From assembly GCA_001643675.2 (NCBI GenBank), contig LSRY02000006.1, positions 1,738,501-1,802,500 of the forward strand: DNA of 64,000 nucleotides. Reading direction: 5' to 3'. The notes beneath the pieces were generated by a model. That model was not told the origin of the DNA. It was given only the letters and a program-made list of their open reading frames with translations, and did no database searches. The DNA comes from Monocercomonoides exilis. Taxonomy: Eukaryota; Preaxostyla; Oxymonadida; Polymastigidae. The position numbers and the translations under genes are program-made. This document shows, one piece after another, positions 1 through 9,549 of the stretch (its first letter is position 1; each line of letters starts with the position of its first letter).

Positions 1-1148
1 TAACATTTAAGATTAATTTTTGAACCGAAAAATTTGAATGAAAAAATTTGATTTCAAAAATAATAACCCATATGACTCTTCATTCAATTTCATTGAAGCA
101 ATAGGAGCAATGGATGAATTTTTCGCATGAAAAAATTGAAATGAAATAATTTTTTAATATTTTATTGAGTATAAGAATGCAACGCTTCATCACAGCAATG
201 ATGGCAACAAATAAATGAGTGCATACAATTGATAAAAAAAAATGGAAAGAAAGATAAAGTAATTCGAGAATTGAAGTTTTAATTCATTACACATAAAATC
301 CTTGAAAATACATATATTTCTCTTCATGCTCTCAACCTTTTTAAATAATTAATTTAATTAAACGATCAAATCATAAACAAATCAAAATGAAAAGACAAAA
401 AATAATTGATGTTCTTGAAAAGCTGAGAGAAACGGAAAAAAAAATGGATGGACACTAAAAGTAATAAAAGTGAACATAAATTTGATTTGTTTGATAGAAT
501 TCTGTATTTTGCTTGAGACAATTTTTTAAAACAAAATTTCAGGATAATAACTATTATTATAATAAACGAATCAAAAACACCAAGAATATACTTTGAATAT
601 GGATAGATATTATTTGGGCAGGTGTAAATACTGTGATGTTTTTTTTGTTATTTGTGTTCTTTAATTTCTAAAGTCATTTTTACCGTTTTATTATTTGTTC
701 CACAAAAAGATGGATGAAAAAATAAGTTTATTTATCGAAAAGACGATTATGAAAGTGGAGTGCTTAAATGAAAATATTATTAGTGCCTGCAATGCTTTTC
801 ATTTTTCTCATCTATTTCTTTTTTCTTTTCTTTTTTTTTTAGCAAATTGTTTATTAAATTGAAATGTTTTCTTTTTCAATTTTCTCACAAGCTCACGCAC
901 CCACGCACACGCACGCACATGTACACGCTTTCTCTTTCTCTTGTTCTTTGAGTGCTATTGAACTCTGACAAAAATTATGTTAATACAAGACTTTGTTATG
1001 CTCACTTCTCATTTGTGTTTTGCTGTTTTTCCCCCCGCTTATTTGATGATTCAATGCGTTTGTGACGAATTTATTTTTAGCTTTCAATTTCTTTCTTTCT
1101 TTCTTTCTTTTTTAACGACAAAGTTGACTTTGAATTGAAAACACTCTG
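1..1148. other. AT-rich spacer, no gene seen
   Basis: No reading frame here looks like protein. The stretch is AT-rich. It contains a CA-rich simple tract (CACGCACG-type, about 891-930), a T run near 831-841 and a CTTT tandem run at about 1090-1113. It lies beyond the 3' end of the minus-strand receptor gene, so the pyrimidine-rich part next to 1149 is probably downstream sequence of that gene. Confidence 0.6.
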
Positions 1149-4100
1149 CTAACAACTTCGTTTGCTTTCTATTTGAGTTCTTCTGCTTCCGCTCGCCTCG
1201 CTGCCATTCTCCATTCCTTCCTCAAAATTAATCGCATCAGAAACGGTCAATATCGTCATCCCCTTTGGAAAGTGAGTAATGAACTCTCTCTTTAAATCCA
1301 TCAAGCTCAATCTTCCTTTTGAACAGTGCTGCACACATGACTTTGCCAGCTCTTTCATCGAACTTTCTTCAATCTTTATCATGTCTGGCCTTTCTCCTTT
1401 TTCAATCTTCTCTCCAGCTATCACAGCTTCATACTCTCCAAAGGGGATTATCAATGTCAAGCACTCCCACAGCATCATCCCGATCGAGAAAGCCACTGTC
1501 TTCTTCGTTGCATGCTTCTTTGCTCCGTTCAACAGCTCCGGAGCCATCCACCTCAGACACTCTTTCTTGAAATCGTCTTCATCTTCAAAAGCGGAAGATG
1601 GAGGTGGTGATTTGGTGAACCTCTCACTCTTCACAGAAATGTCCGAGGAAGAGGTGATGATGGTGGAAGAAGATGAAATGGATGATGAGCCTGAGTCTGT
1701 TGAGCAGTCAGAGTGCATGGCTATGGTGATCACCATATGCTCCGAGAACAGAACAATGTGAGGACTCAGATTGGCCAGTGAAGATAATCCATTTTCCATC
1801 TCATCAAAGGAGTGAAGTGCAAGATTGGCCACCCAGAACAGGATCTGGGCAGCTGTCTGCTCTCTTTGTTGAAGACTTCCAATCGCCATCTCTTTCTTCT
1901 CATTCCTCCCATGAAGCAGCATGAACAGCGAATCCCTCAGATCCACAATCAATTTCTCATGAGGTGATGAGCATGCGATTGCATCCACCAGATTAGACAT
2001 AGATGAAGTGGTTGGGCACATATCCTCCCCTCGAACAAATGTGGATTCTGTATCTGAAGTGTCTGTTGTTGAAGTGGATGAGATAGAAGGTGAAGGAGAT
2101 CTCTTTCTCACCTCTTCCTCTTCCTCCTTCTCATCAACCTTCTCCAGCATCCATTTGGGAATCTTGTCTGAGTCTTGGCCAAGAATGTATTCAGTGGAGC
2201 CACTCTCAGACAGAAGATGCTCCGATGACTCCGAGTGTCCCAAGCTTTTCTCATACACCCTCTTCTTGATCCTCTCTTCATTCATCTTTTCTGCCTCCTC
2301 CTCTGCTCTCCTCCACTGCGCCTCAGGCGACATCTCCATCGTCACCATCTCAAATGCCTTCGGATCTTTTCTGATATTATCATTCACAATCACCTCCAGC
2401 TCTTCTGTCCTTCTCTTTTGCTTCCTCCATCTAATAGTGACAACAATGGATACAATTAGAACAACAAAAAACAAAATTGCAAAAACCACAATTACAATCA
2501 TTGTCCATGACGATTTCTTTTCATTGGAGCTTTGACTCATATTATCTGTGGGGCTGCTGTCATCTCTTTTTTTGCTGGCATTCTTTAGCACAATCTCCGA
2601 TGTAGAATGAAAGTTTGGTGCCTCGCCAAACATAATTGCAACAATTAGTTCTGTGTCATCTGACATGTCTCTCACTTTTGCTGCAGAAATGTCTGAACAA
2701 AGCACTGACTCATTCACAAAGCCTTCACCTTCGAATGGATACTTCTCAATCATTTCTTCATCGAATCTTGCATATATAAGCTGAAGTTGCAGATTGCAGG
2801 GAAGGAAAAGAGCTCCAACAAATGTTAATTGTGCTTTGTTTTCATCCAGCTCCATTTCTACAGAATCAAGGATTGGGATGAAAAACGGCGATAACCTCTC
2901 AGCTGCTATCCCATCCAGAGTGCACCCGTCGCTTAATACCCACAATGATGTATTGTCCCTCAGCCCATCTCCTCCTTTCAGACTCGAAACCATTAGCTCA
3001 CCCGAATCACCACAAAGGATATTGCGGCGAGCAGATGGATATCCTCTGATTGATGGGTTGTTATCTTTGAACATTCCCATCTCAACTGTCATACGTCCCC
3101 CAGATACAGACAGCCCTCCTTCACATGAATTTGAAATCACAGTGTCTTTCATTGCAACAAAACTATTTCTCGTCCAGACCAAAGATCCGTTCCACAAACA
3201 TAGTCCTTCATTCTTTTCGTTTTGTTGGTTCAATACCTCTCGGCTATCTGGGTCACTATGTTCTCCAACAAACGAGCACGTTTTTATTTCCACATTCAAA
3301 CAAAAAGCAAACAAAACAGCACTTCCAAGAGTCGAAGACAATGAGCGAGCTTTGAATGAGCAGTTCGATAAATTGATCAGTTCTTTTGAGGAAGCGGAGA
3401 TCGCACAAACGTTTGAGCCATATCTCGAAACATTTGAAAATAAACACTGAGATATATCGACAATGCATACATCCTGAGAATTTATCGAATTCTCATGTGG
3501 ATCAACGATGCTGATGCAGCTTCCATCCTGAAGAGCCACATTCTCAATTGATAATTGCTCGAATGAGATATTTGCAGTTCGCGAAAAAGCACCTATGATT
3601 GCTTTTCCAGAAGCAAATGAGAGACCGGAAACGTTGGTGCGGGAGATTGCAAGATGCTTTCCATTTTGAACAATAAGCGTCATCGACAGCTCAGGCATAG
3701 TGGAGACGGAGGGCAAGTCTGATGCACAAAATGAGCAAGACTGAATTGAAAGCGATCCGCTTTTAATGAGAATGAACGAAGAGTGTTTTGAGGAAAATGG
3801 TGACGGAAACGAGAATTTGAGGAGAGATATTGTTACACATTCTGATGTGACCACGAGCTCATTTCGTGTTGCTGGAATCTCAGAAAAAACATTCACTTTG
3901 GACGGAAGTGAACCTTTCGACAAGAGCGTCATATCACTCAGCTCGGTCTCTCCCTGCACCAGCGAACAATTGTCAACATACATCATACTCACAAATTCGT
4001 GGGACAAATGGCTTATTGCATAGTCAATTGACTTGCATGGATATGATGGCGGCCCACACTGCCTGTCATTCTTCCCTCCGTTCGATGGTAATGAGGAAAC

Positions 4101-5336
4101 AACAATCATGTCTGCCATATACACAGTTATCAGATTGATCAAATCAAATGGTGTCTCAGAATGCTCGCCACTATCAATGCCATATATTGCATTTTCCTTG
4201 ACATATCCCTTCTGCGATAGGACAAGCCTGAATTGTGTCTCATTGATCTGATTTTCAATGTTTATGCACTCAACAAACACATCATTCCCCACCTGTGCCA
4301 CGTTGCGTTTGAACAGCACATTATCAAAAAAGAAGTTCAGTTCTCCACTCAGCGTACTCTTTATATATGCGCCACCACCTCTTCCATTCGCAACAGAACA
4401 GCTTGTTTGAATGACCTTTGAATCATGAAGTGCAAACGATCCCTCTTCATCAAGCACAAACAGCATCCCTCCTCCTTTCTCTGACAACGTTGTGTTGCAC
4501 TGCTCAAAAACTGTTCCATTTATTGTCAGTTGCACATTGTCTCCATGTGCACTTTCAACAACACTGCATCTGTTTCCATCACCAGACACGCACAAAAATG
4601 ATCCATCCTCTACGTTTACGACTGTTGCATTATTTGCTCCTCTACCTTCGGTGCTTTCTATCATTATCAAGCATCCGTTTCTCATTTGCACTTCGGTGGC
4701 AGTGAGCCCTTTCATGGTGCAAGTACTTCCGCTCCTCAAGCGAAACACTTCTCGGCCAAGTGTCATGTGCCCCACAGTCACTATGTTCACATCAAGCTTC
4801 CCTTTCACCAACAGCACAAAGCAACAATCACATTCCTCATGCTCTTGCACATCTGCTTCAAACAAGCAATCTGAAAGCATCAGTATTCCAGCTTCATTAA
4901 CAACTATTGCACTCGAACCTCCTCCATTTATTTTTCTCAATGACAAAACAACAAGGCCAAAAAACATCTCCCCATAATTCTTTATATGGGGAGTTGCCTC
5001 TCCTCCCTCTTTGCCTTCAATTCGGATTGTCGCTTTTACCTTTTCGTCTGCCTCCCATGCCGATGAATTTATGCTACACCCGGAAAGATCAAACATATCT
5101 TCAAGCACACATTCATCATTTATTAAGATTCCACATTGTGTCATCGAATGATTAATATGTTTTGTTGCCATCCACAGAGACTGGCATGGATATTCTTTGC
5201 TTCCGCACGATACAATATCGATTCCATTGCCAGAGACACACACAATATCAGATGAAAAGTTTATTAAAAATCTCAGAAGATTGATTTCTCCCAGTTTTGG
5301 ATCTGCACCATCGAAGAGGTCACTGTCATTTTTCCC
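1149..5336 (-). CDS. surface receptor, C-terminal half: beta-helix modules, one TM helix, pseudokinase-like tail
   Basis: This half continues the 5273-9040 frame after a -1 shift at 5329-5336. Together they give about 2,630 residues. It has two more modules that open with a CG-x4-PC-x-S motif (near 5205 and 4057), and then beta-helix-type sequence rich in short Cys, Ser and Asn strands. A single membrane helix lies at about 2440-2505 (residues about 2178-2200), followed by basic RWRKQKRR. The cytoplasmic tail ends in a kinase-like fold at about 1280-2000: RWMAPELL at about 1530-1560 matches the kinase APE segment, and GMMLWECL matches the F-helix. I see no VAIK lysine, HRD loop or DFG, and the F-helix Asp is Ala. 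A catalytically dead kinase domain is therefore likely. Beta-helix ectodomains with kinase-like tails are, as I recall, common in oxymonad genomes. Ligand and partners are unknown. Most of this half is open only from a GTG at 5243, which is not a plausible independent start. Confidence 0.7.
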   Translation of the reverse strand, partial: GKNDSDLFDGADPKLGEINLLRFLINFSSDIVCVSGNGIDIVSCGSKEYPCQSLWMATKHINHSMTQCGILINDECVLEDMFDLSGCSINSSAWEADEKVKATIRIEGKEGGEATPHIKNYGEMFFGLVVLSLRKINGGGSSAIVVNEAGILMLSDCLFEADVQEHEECDCCFVLLVKGKLDVNIVTVGHMTLGREVFRLRSGSTCTMKGLTATEVQMRNGCLIMIESTEGRGANNATVVNVEDGSFLCVSGDGNRCSVVESAHGDNVQLTINGTVFEQCNTTLSEKGGGMLFVLDEEGSFALHDSKVIQTSCSVANGRGGGAYIKSTLSGELNFFFDNVLFKRNVAQVGNDVFVECINIENQINETQFRLVLSQKGYVKENAIYGIDSGEHSETPFDLINLITVYMADMIVVSSLPSNGGKNDRQCGPPSYPCKSIDYAISHLSHEFVSMMYVDNCSLVQGETELSDMTLLSKGSLPSKVNVFSEIPATRNELVVTSECVTISLLKFSFPSPFSSKHSSFILIKSGSLSIQSCSFCASDLPSVSTMPELSMTLIVQNGKHLAISRTNVSGLSFASGKAIIGAFSRTANISFEQLSIENVALQDGSCISIVDPHENSINSQDVCIVDISQCLFSNVSRYGSNVCAISASSKELINLSNCSFKARSLSSTLGSAVLFAFCLNVEIKTCSFVGEHSDPDSREVLNQQNEKNEGLCLWNGSLVWTRNSFVAMKDTVISNSCEGGLSVSGGRMTVEMGMFKDNNPSIRGYPSARRNILCGDSGELMVSSLKGGDGLRDNTSLWVLSDGCTLDGIAAERLSPFFIPILDSVEMELDENKAQLTFVGALFLPCNLQLQLIYARFDEEMIEKYPFEGEGFVNESVLCSDISAAKVRDMSDDTELIVAIMFGEAPNFHSTSEIVLKNASKKRDDSSPTDNMSQSSNEKKSSWTMIVIVVFAILFFVVLIVSIVVTIRWRKQKRRTEELEVIVNDNIRKDPKAFEMVTMEMSPEAQWRRAEEEAEKMNEERIKKRVYEKSLGHSESSEHLLSESGSTEYILGQDSDKIPKWMLEKVDEKEEEEEVRKRSPSPSISSTSTTDTSDTESTFVRGEDMCPTTSSMSNLVDAIACSSPHEKLIVDLRDSLFMLLHGRNEKKEMAIGSLQQREQTAAQILFWVANLALHSFDEMENGLSSLANLSPHIVLFSEHMVITIAMHSDCSTDSGSSSISSSSTIITSSSDISVKSERFTKSPPPSSAFEDEDDFKKECLRWMAPELLNGAKKHATKKTVAFSIGMMLWECLTLIIPFGEYEAVIAGEKIEKGERPDMIKIEESSMKELAKSCVQHCSKGRLSLMDLKREFITHFPKGMTILTVSDAINFEEGMENGSEASGSRRTQIESKRSC

Positions 5337-8300
5337 GATTCATATTCAAATGCAAAAGAAACAGTCGAAATTGTGTGGTTAAGATCGCTCGAATAAATAT
5401 ACATATTCTTTCCATGGCCAGCTTTGTTTTTTGTAAATACTACAGAACTAAAAGAGTACGTTGTTGTTGGTTCTTCGAAGCAAGCATAAAGGCCTCCTCC
5501 TTTCCCGCTTTCTTCATTCACGCTGGATTCATTAAATGTGCAACTTGAAAAGAAGAATGAACTCCTTTCGCCAATCGTTATGGCACAGCTTCCGCCTTTG
5601 CTTTCTTCCTCAGCACAGCTTGTCTGCTCAAAAAAACATCTCTCTGCATTGATAAACTTTCCAGCTCCAATTGTTGCCTGCACTGCTCCTCCACCTCCTT
5701 CCATCCTCTTCAAATTCTTAAACGAGCTGTTCAACAATGTTAATTTCGATTCCAAATGAATCACGCCGCAACAATCAAAGTTCATGTTGCAAAACATGCT
5801 GTTGTTTATCAATCCTGTTCCACTAGCCCCCATAGATATCATCCCATTTGCGCTGCTTGTCCCTCCTCCGGCAATTTTCAACCCATCAACAGTCATTGCT
5901 CCATCTCCCTCAAATTCAATCATTCCCGCCCCCTTGAACATTACTGATTGAGAATTCTCCACCTCAAAATTCGTGATGTTCAAAGTTCCTCCGCATATTC
6001 GAAGAAGCGAGTACTCAACAAAAGTTGTGAGTTCATTCATTTTCATTGAGCACCCAACAAGAGTTAGAGCGCTTCCGTCACATTCAAAGAATGTGGTTCT
6101 TCCGCTTAGAGACGCGTTCAATGCAAATGTCATCTTTGTCATGCTGACTGTTGTGTTACTCCTTGCCAGCCAATCATGAACTTTCTCATCTCGGCATCCA
6201 ACTGCAATGTCTTCTCCGCTTCCATTCACATCAATGTTGAAAATGTGTTCTTTGAACTCCATTTCGTGTTCAAACTCAAATGTGCTCATAAACCTCAATG
6301 TCTGCTCCGGATTATCAATATTTCTCTGAACACCTCCATCAATTGTTTTGCAGGGGAAGTCTTCATATCCACATTTTGCATGATCATGATGGCTCGCTCC
6401 GCCAATATACACAACAGACGGCGGATCCCGCAAATACAACACAAGAGGGATTGCCAAGCTGTCGTTGAATGTTGATCTTTCATAACCACGAAGCTCAACC
6501 AGGCTGTTCAAGTCATATTCAAATCCAAATGATGCTGTGGATATCACAACTGACAAATCATTCCCATTCACAAAAACACAATCTCCAGCTTTGGCTTTGC
6601 ATCCTCTAAAGAATACATCTTTCAGGCAAAAGTTCTGAAAATCGTTGCTCAAATAAAGAAAAATACCTCCCCCAAGACCGTTTTCCCCTTCATCGTCGCT
6701 CATAGCCTCACATGAATCCATTCCAACTGTGTCTTTGTCTCCTGCCCCATTTCCAGCACTGAATTCTGAATTGTCTTCCATCACAACACTTAACCCTCCG
6801 CCATTTCCACCCCTGCACGAACACTCATCAACGCTCATATTCCCCAAATGCAGCTTCTCTTCATTCTTGAGAGACACCTCAAATATGCATCCATTCCCTT
6901 CAACGCGAATGATATTGTTAAACATAACATTGGCAAGCGTTAAACTATCTGGATTTCCAAACGAAAAAACTGCAGCTGCTATTCGAAAAGAGAAAAGCAT
7001 CACATCTCTGATAACTGCTTTGCCTCCAGCAACATTGATAACCGATTCCGTAAATGTGTTCAGTTGATTCTCTTCAGCCGAAATGCTGCAATCACACACC
7101 AACACCGATCCTGATGCAACCAGAACAAATGAGGAGGAAGCGTCTGATAATGAGGAATTGTGAATCAACTTGAACTTTCTGATGGTCAATGCTCCGTCGT
7201 TCTCCACTGTTATTGCAGATCCAAAATCTGGAGATGCTGACACTGTCACAGTCGTGTTGTCCTTCGATGCTCCTTCAATTTCTATCATCTTCTCAACAGA
7301 AATGGCAGTCTCATTGTAGATGCCTGCATCCACTGTCACTTGTGTTTCTGCACCAGCCAAATCACTTGCCACAATAATGCTCTGCTTCAGCGAACGGCAT
7401 TTTCGTTCTGCGGGGCCACACATTACAGTATCATTTCCGGCATCTGCAGACACATGCACTGGATTGAATGCTGAACTGAGCCACTCACTTTTGTCTTCAT
7501 CATTCCATGTCAACTGAGGCCTCGATGTTGTGTGTGTCAGGCAGCACACAAAATCCTTCTGTGTGATGATGGAAGCCCAATCACCAGACACAAAAACATC
7601 ATGCCCTTTATTGAATGCTGCTGTGTTCGATTCAAAATATAGATATTTGAAAGAGAAAAAATTCTCATATGTTAAAATGGAGTTTTTGGCTCCCACGCAA
7701 ATACCGCCACCGTTACTGTGTGACGTACATTCCAATATATAACAATCTGATATCAGAATATCTAACTCACATCTAATTCCAATTCCTCCTCCAAAACAAC
7801 ACTGTGATTCATTATTCGTTGATGTGTTATTCTTGAAAAAGCATTGTTGCACAACAACATGATTTGAGTCACGTGAATAGAAACCGCTTCCTAAATTGGG
7901 AACAGAATTATTATAAAAAGCACAGTTAATTACACACTTTTCTGATACTTTGCTTGTCACTATTCCCACAGTTCCACAATCTTCAGAACAGCAATTCGAA
8001 AAAACAGAAGAATTAATTGTTCCACTTCCGGAAGGAAAAAGAGAAATTGCTGAATGTCCGTAATTTTTAGTGGTTGAGCATCGTTCGAATTCACAGTTTG
8101 TCACTGTCAATTCACCACTCGAAGCAAATCTCAATGCACCACCATAATCTGAATCGTATGAAACGTCACGGAAAATAGTGTCAATGAAATTGGAATCCCC
8201 ACTTCCGGTGATTATCTGGCGGATGTTTGTGATGTTTTTTGGTGTTGATGACAAAAAAGAGCAGTTTGAGCAAAAGAAGCACAATGACTGCACAGAGTTT

Positions 8301-9040
8301 ATATCAGTGAAGAGTGACCCATAAAATGGTTCGTCTGTCGATACAAATGTGGAGCTTCTGATGCTTGTGTCACATTTTCGATAAGAGTTTTTGAGATCAT
8401 CCGCATGCTTTATTGAGCAGGATATGTTTGAAAAATGACAGTCCACAATGTTCACTTCAACAAATGAAATTGGCGACAGAAGAGGTTCGAAAGATGTGGT
8501 AATCAAAGAATCGAATGAAGACACTGAAATGTCCAAAATTCCTTTGGTTAATGGTGCGCAGCTTGTCAGTGGCTCAAAAATGGCAAAGGAATGACTCAGC
8601 AAGCTGGCTGTTGCAAGCGACAAATTCTCAAGCTTAACAACTCCTCCTTTCGTTTGCATAAAGTTTTTTGAAGAACATTCACATGGAGCAATCGTGCAAG
8701 CGTGCAGTGATATCAGTGAATTCTCGTCACTTGATAACACGTTGCATTTTTGGATCTGCTGAAAGAGAATGTTGCAGGATTCAAAAGAAGAATTCAGTAA
8801 ATGAAATGAGGCCAAGTTGCAGCTCACCAGACCGGAAAAATGTCTTGTTTCACTGTAATGTGCATGACATGCTTTCGCTTCCAAACGACCATTCTTTTCG
8901 ATTTGATATGTTCGGTTTGTGGATTTATTTCCAAAGTGAAATGCTGTTGACTGAAATTCTTCCGCACAGTTACCGATCAATTGCGAAGGTGCTTGAATAA
9001 ACAATAATACACACAAAGAAAATAATAAGTCATTCATCAT
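5273..9040 (-). CDS. surface receptor, N-terminal half: signal peptide and beta-helix ectodomain
   Basis: It starts at the first of two adjacent ATGs (9040) with a clear signal peptide: a short polar start, LLFSLCVLLFIQAP, then a small-residue cleavage area near residue 24. The body is a parallel beta-helix (pectin-lyase-like, polymorphic outer membrane type) with many short GG, SS, Cys and Asn turns. Two modules begin with CG-x5-C and CG-x4-PC motifs near residues 539 and 889. Motif spacing across the whole gene is about 350-390 residues, so the ectodomain looks like tandem copies of one unit. In this frame translation would stop at 5273, giving a 1,255-residue secreted protein without a membrane anchor. 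The last 20 residues do not resemble the family, and the -1 frame does. Function is probably cell-surface adhesion or sensing (inference). Confidence 0.75.
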   Translation of the reverse strand: MMNDLLFSLCVLLFIQAPSQLIGNCAEEFQSTAFHFGNKSTNRTYQIEKNGRLEAKACHAHYSETRHFSGLVSCNLASFHLLNSSFESCNILFQQIQKCNVLSSDENSLISLHACTIAPCECSSKNFMQTKGGVVKLENLSLATASLLSHSFAIFEPLTSCAPLTKGILDISVSSFDSLITTSFEPLLSPISFVEVNIVDCHFSNISCSIKHADDLKNSYRKCDTSIRSSTFVSTDEPFYGSLFTDINSVQSLCFFCSNCSFLSSTPKNITNIRQIITGSGDSNFIDTIFRDVSYDSDYGGALRFASSGELTVTNCEFERCSTTKNYGHSAISLFPSGSGTINSSVFSNCCSEDCGTVGIVTSKVSEKCVINCAFYNNSVPNLGSGFYSRDSNHVVVQQCFFKNNTSTNNESQCCFGGGIGIRCELDILISDCYILECTSHSNGGGICVGAKNSILTYENFFSFKYLYFESNTAAFNKGHDVFVSGDWASIITQKDFVCCLTHTTSRPQLTWNDEDKSEWLSSAFNPVHVSADAGNDTVMCGPAERKCRSLKQSIIVASDLAGAETQVTVDAGIYNETAISVEKMIEIEGASKDNTTVTVSASPDFGSAITVENDGALTIRKFKLIHNSSLSDASSSFVLVASGSVLVCDCSISAEENQLNTFTESVINVAGGKAVIRDVMLFSFRIAAAVFSFGNPDSLTLANVMFNNIIRVEGNGCIFEVSLKNEEKLHLGNMSVDECSCRGGNGGGLSVVMEDNSEFSAGNGAGDKDTVGMDSCEAMSDDEGENGLGGGIFLYLSNDFQNFCLKDVFFRGCKAKAGDCVFVNGNDLSVVISTASFGFEYDLNSLVELRGYERSTFNDSLAIPLVLYLRDPPSVVYIGGASHHDHAKCGYEDFPCKTIDGGVQRNIDNPEQTLRFMSTFEFEHEMEFKEHIFNIDVNGSGEDIAVGCRDEKVHDWLARSNTTVSMTKMTFALNASLSGRTTFFECDGSALTLVGCSMKMNELTTFVEYSLLRICGGTLNITNFEVENSQSVMFKGAGMIEFEGDGAMTVDGLKIAGGGTSSANGMISMGASGTGLINNSMFCNMNFDCCGVIHLESKLTLLNSSFKNLKRMEGGGGAVQATIGAGKFINAERCFFEQTSCAEEESKGGSCAITIGERSSFFFSSCTFNESSVNEESGKGGGLYACFEEPTTTYSFSSVVFTKNKAGHGKNMYIYSSDLNHTISTVSFAFEYESGKMTVTSSMVQIQNWEKSIF
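5329..5336 (-). other. frameshift point with canonical -1 slippery heptamer GGGAAAA
   Basis: Read on the minus strand, the receptor frame is tcG GGA AAA atg, an exact X XXY YYZ heptamer. After it the homologous frame is one base back (GGG AAA AAT GAC). The incoming frame stops 20 codons later. The likeliest cause is a lost base in a G/A homopolymer (real mutation or sequencing error). Programmed shifting is possible because of the heptamer, but I saw no strong stem or pseudoknot just downstream by eye. Confidence 0.6.
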
Positions 9041-9549
9041 GAAAAATATTTATTGATCAAACCTCATCCTTTCATAATCCAAAATATTTTATTGGGATGA
9101 TATTTTATGTTTTATTTGTTTTGTTTTTTTAATGAAATAATTGAATTAATTTCTTTTTTCAATTCCAAATCTAAAAAATTTTTGTTAATATATCAAACAA
9201 ATGATTTCATAAAACAGAAAAGAAGGAAACATACGTGGTTTTCAAAAATTAAAATATATTGCCCTTATTCTAATTTTTAATAAAATTCTTCAATCTTTTT
9301 TGGTATATGAAATTTTGATTTTTTTTTTTTTGAAATTAGAAGAAATAATTTGTGAAATGAAGCGAAAATGCCAATAATAATGAATAGAAAGCTATTATTA
9401 AAAATTCATTTTGAATTTATGAAAAATTTCATTCAATTACTGGATAAAATAAGCTTTGTTATGAGTAATAAAGTGAAAATTCTGATCATCTCCGGGCAAT
9501 TGCGGAATATTGCCATCATTCATTAATATTGTTATTCCACAGGACAGTT
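9041..9549. other. spacer between divergent genes
   Basis: AT-rich DNA between the receptor start (9040, minus) and the first recognised kelch exon (9550, plus). A more G+C-rich patch at about 9465-9530 and a good acceptor (ttccacag, ending 9541) suggest that an upstream first exon of the kelch gene may lie here. I could not fix its donor site. Confidence 0.45.

Noticed and set aside
1090-1113. CTTT tandem run as a promoter element
   Set aside because: It lies downstream of a minus-strand gene end and is an ordinary simple repeat.
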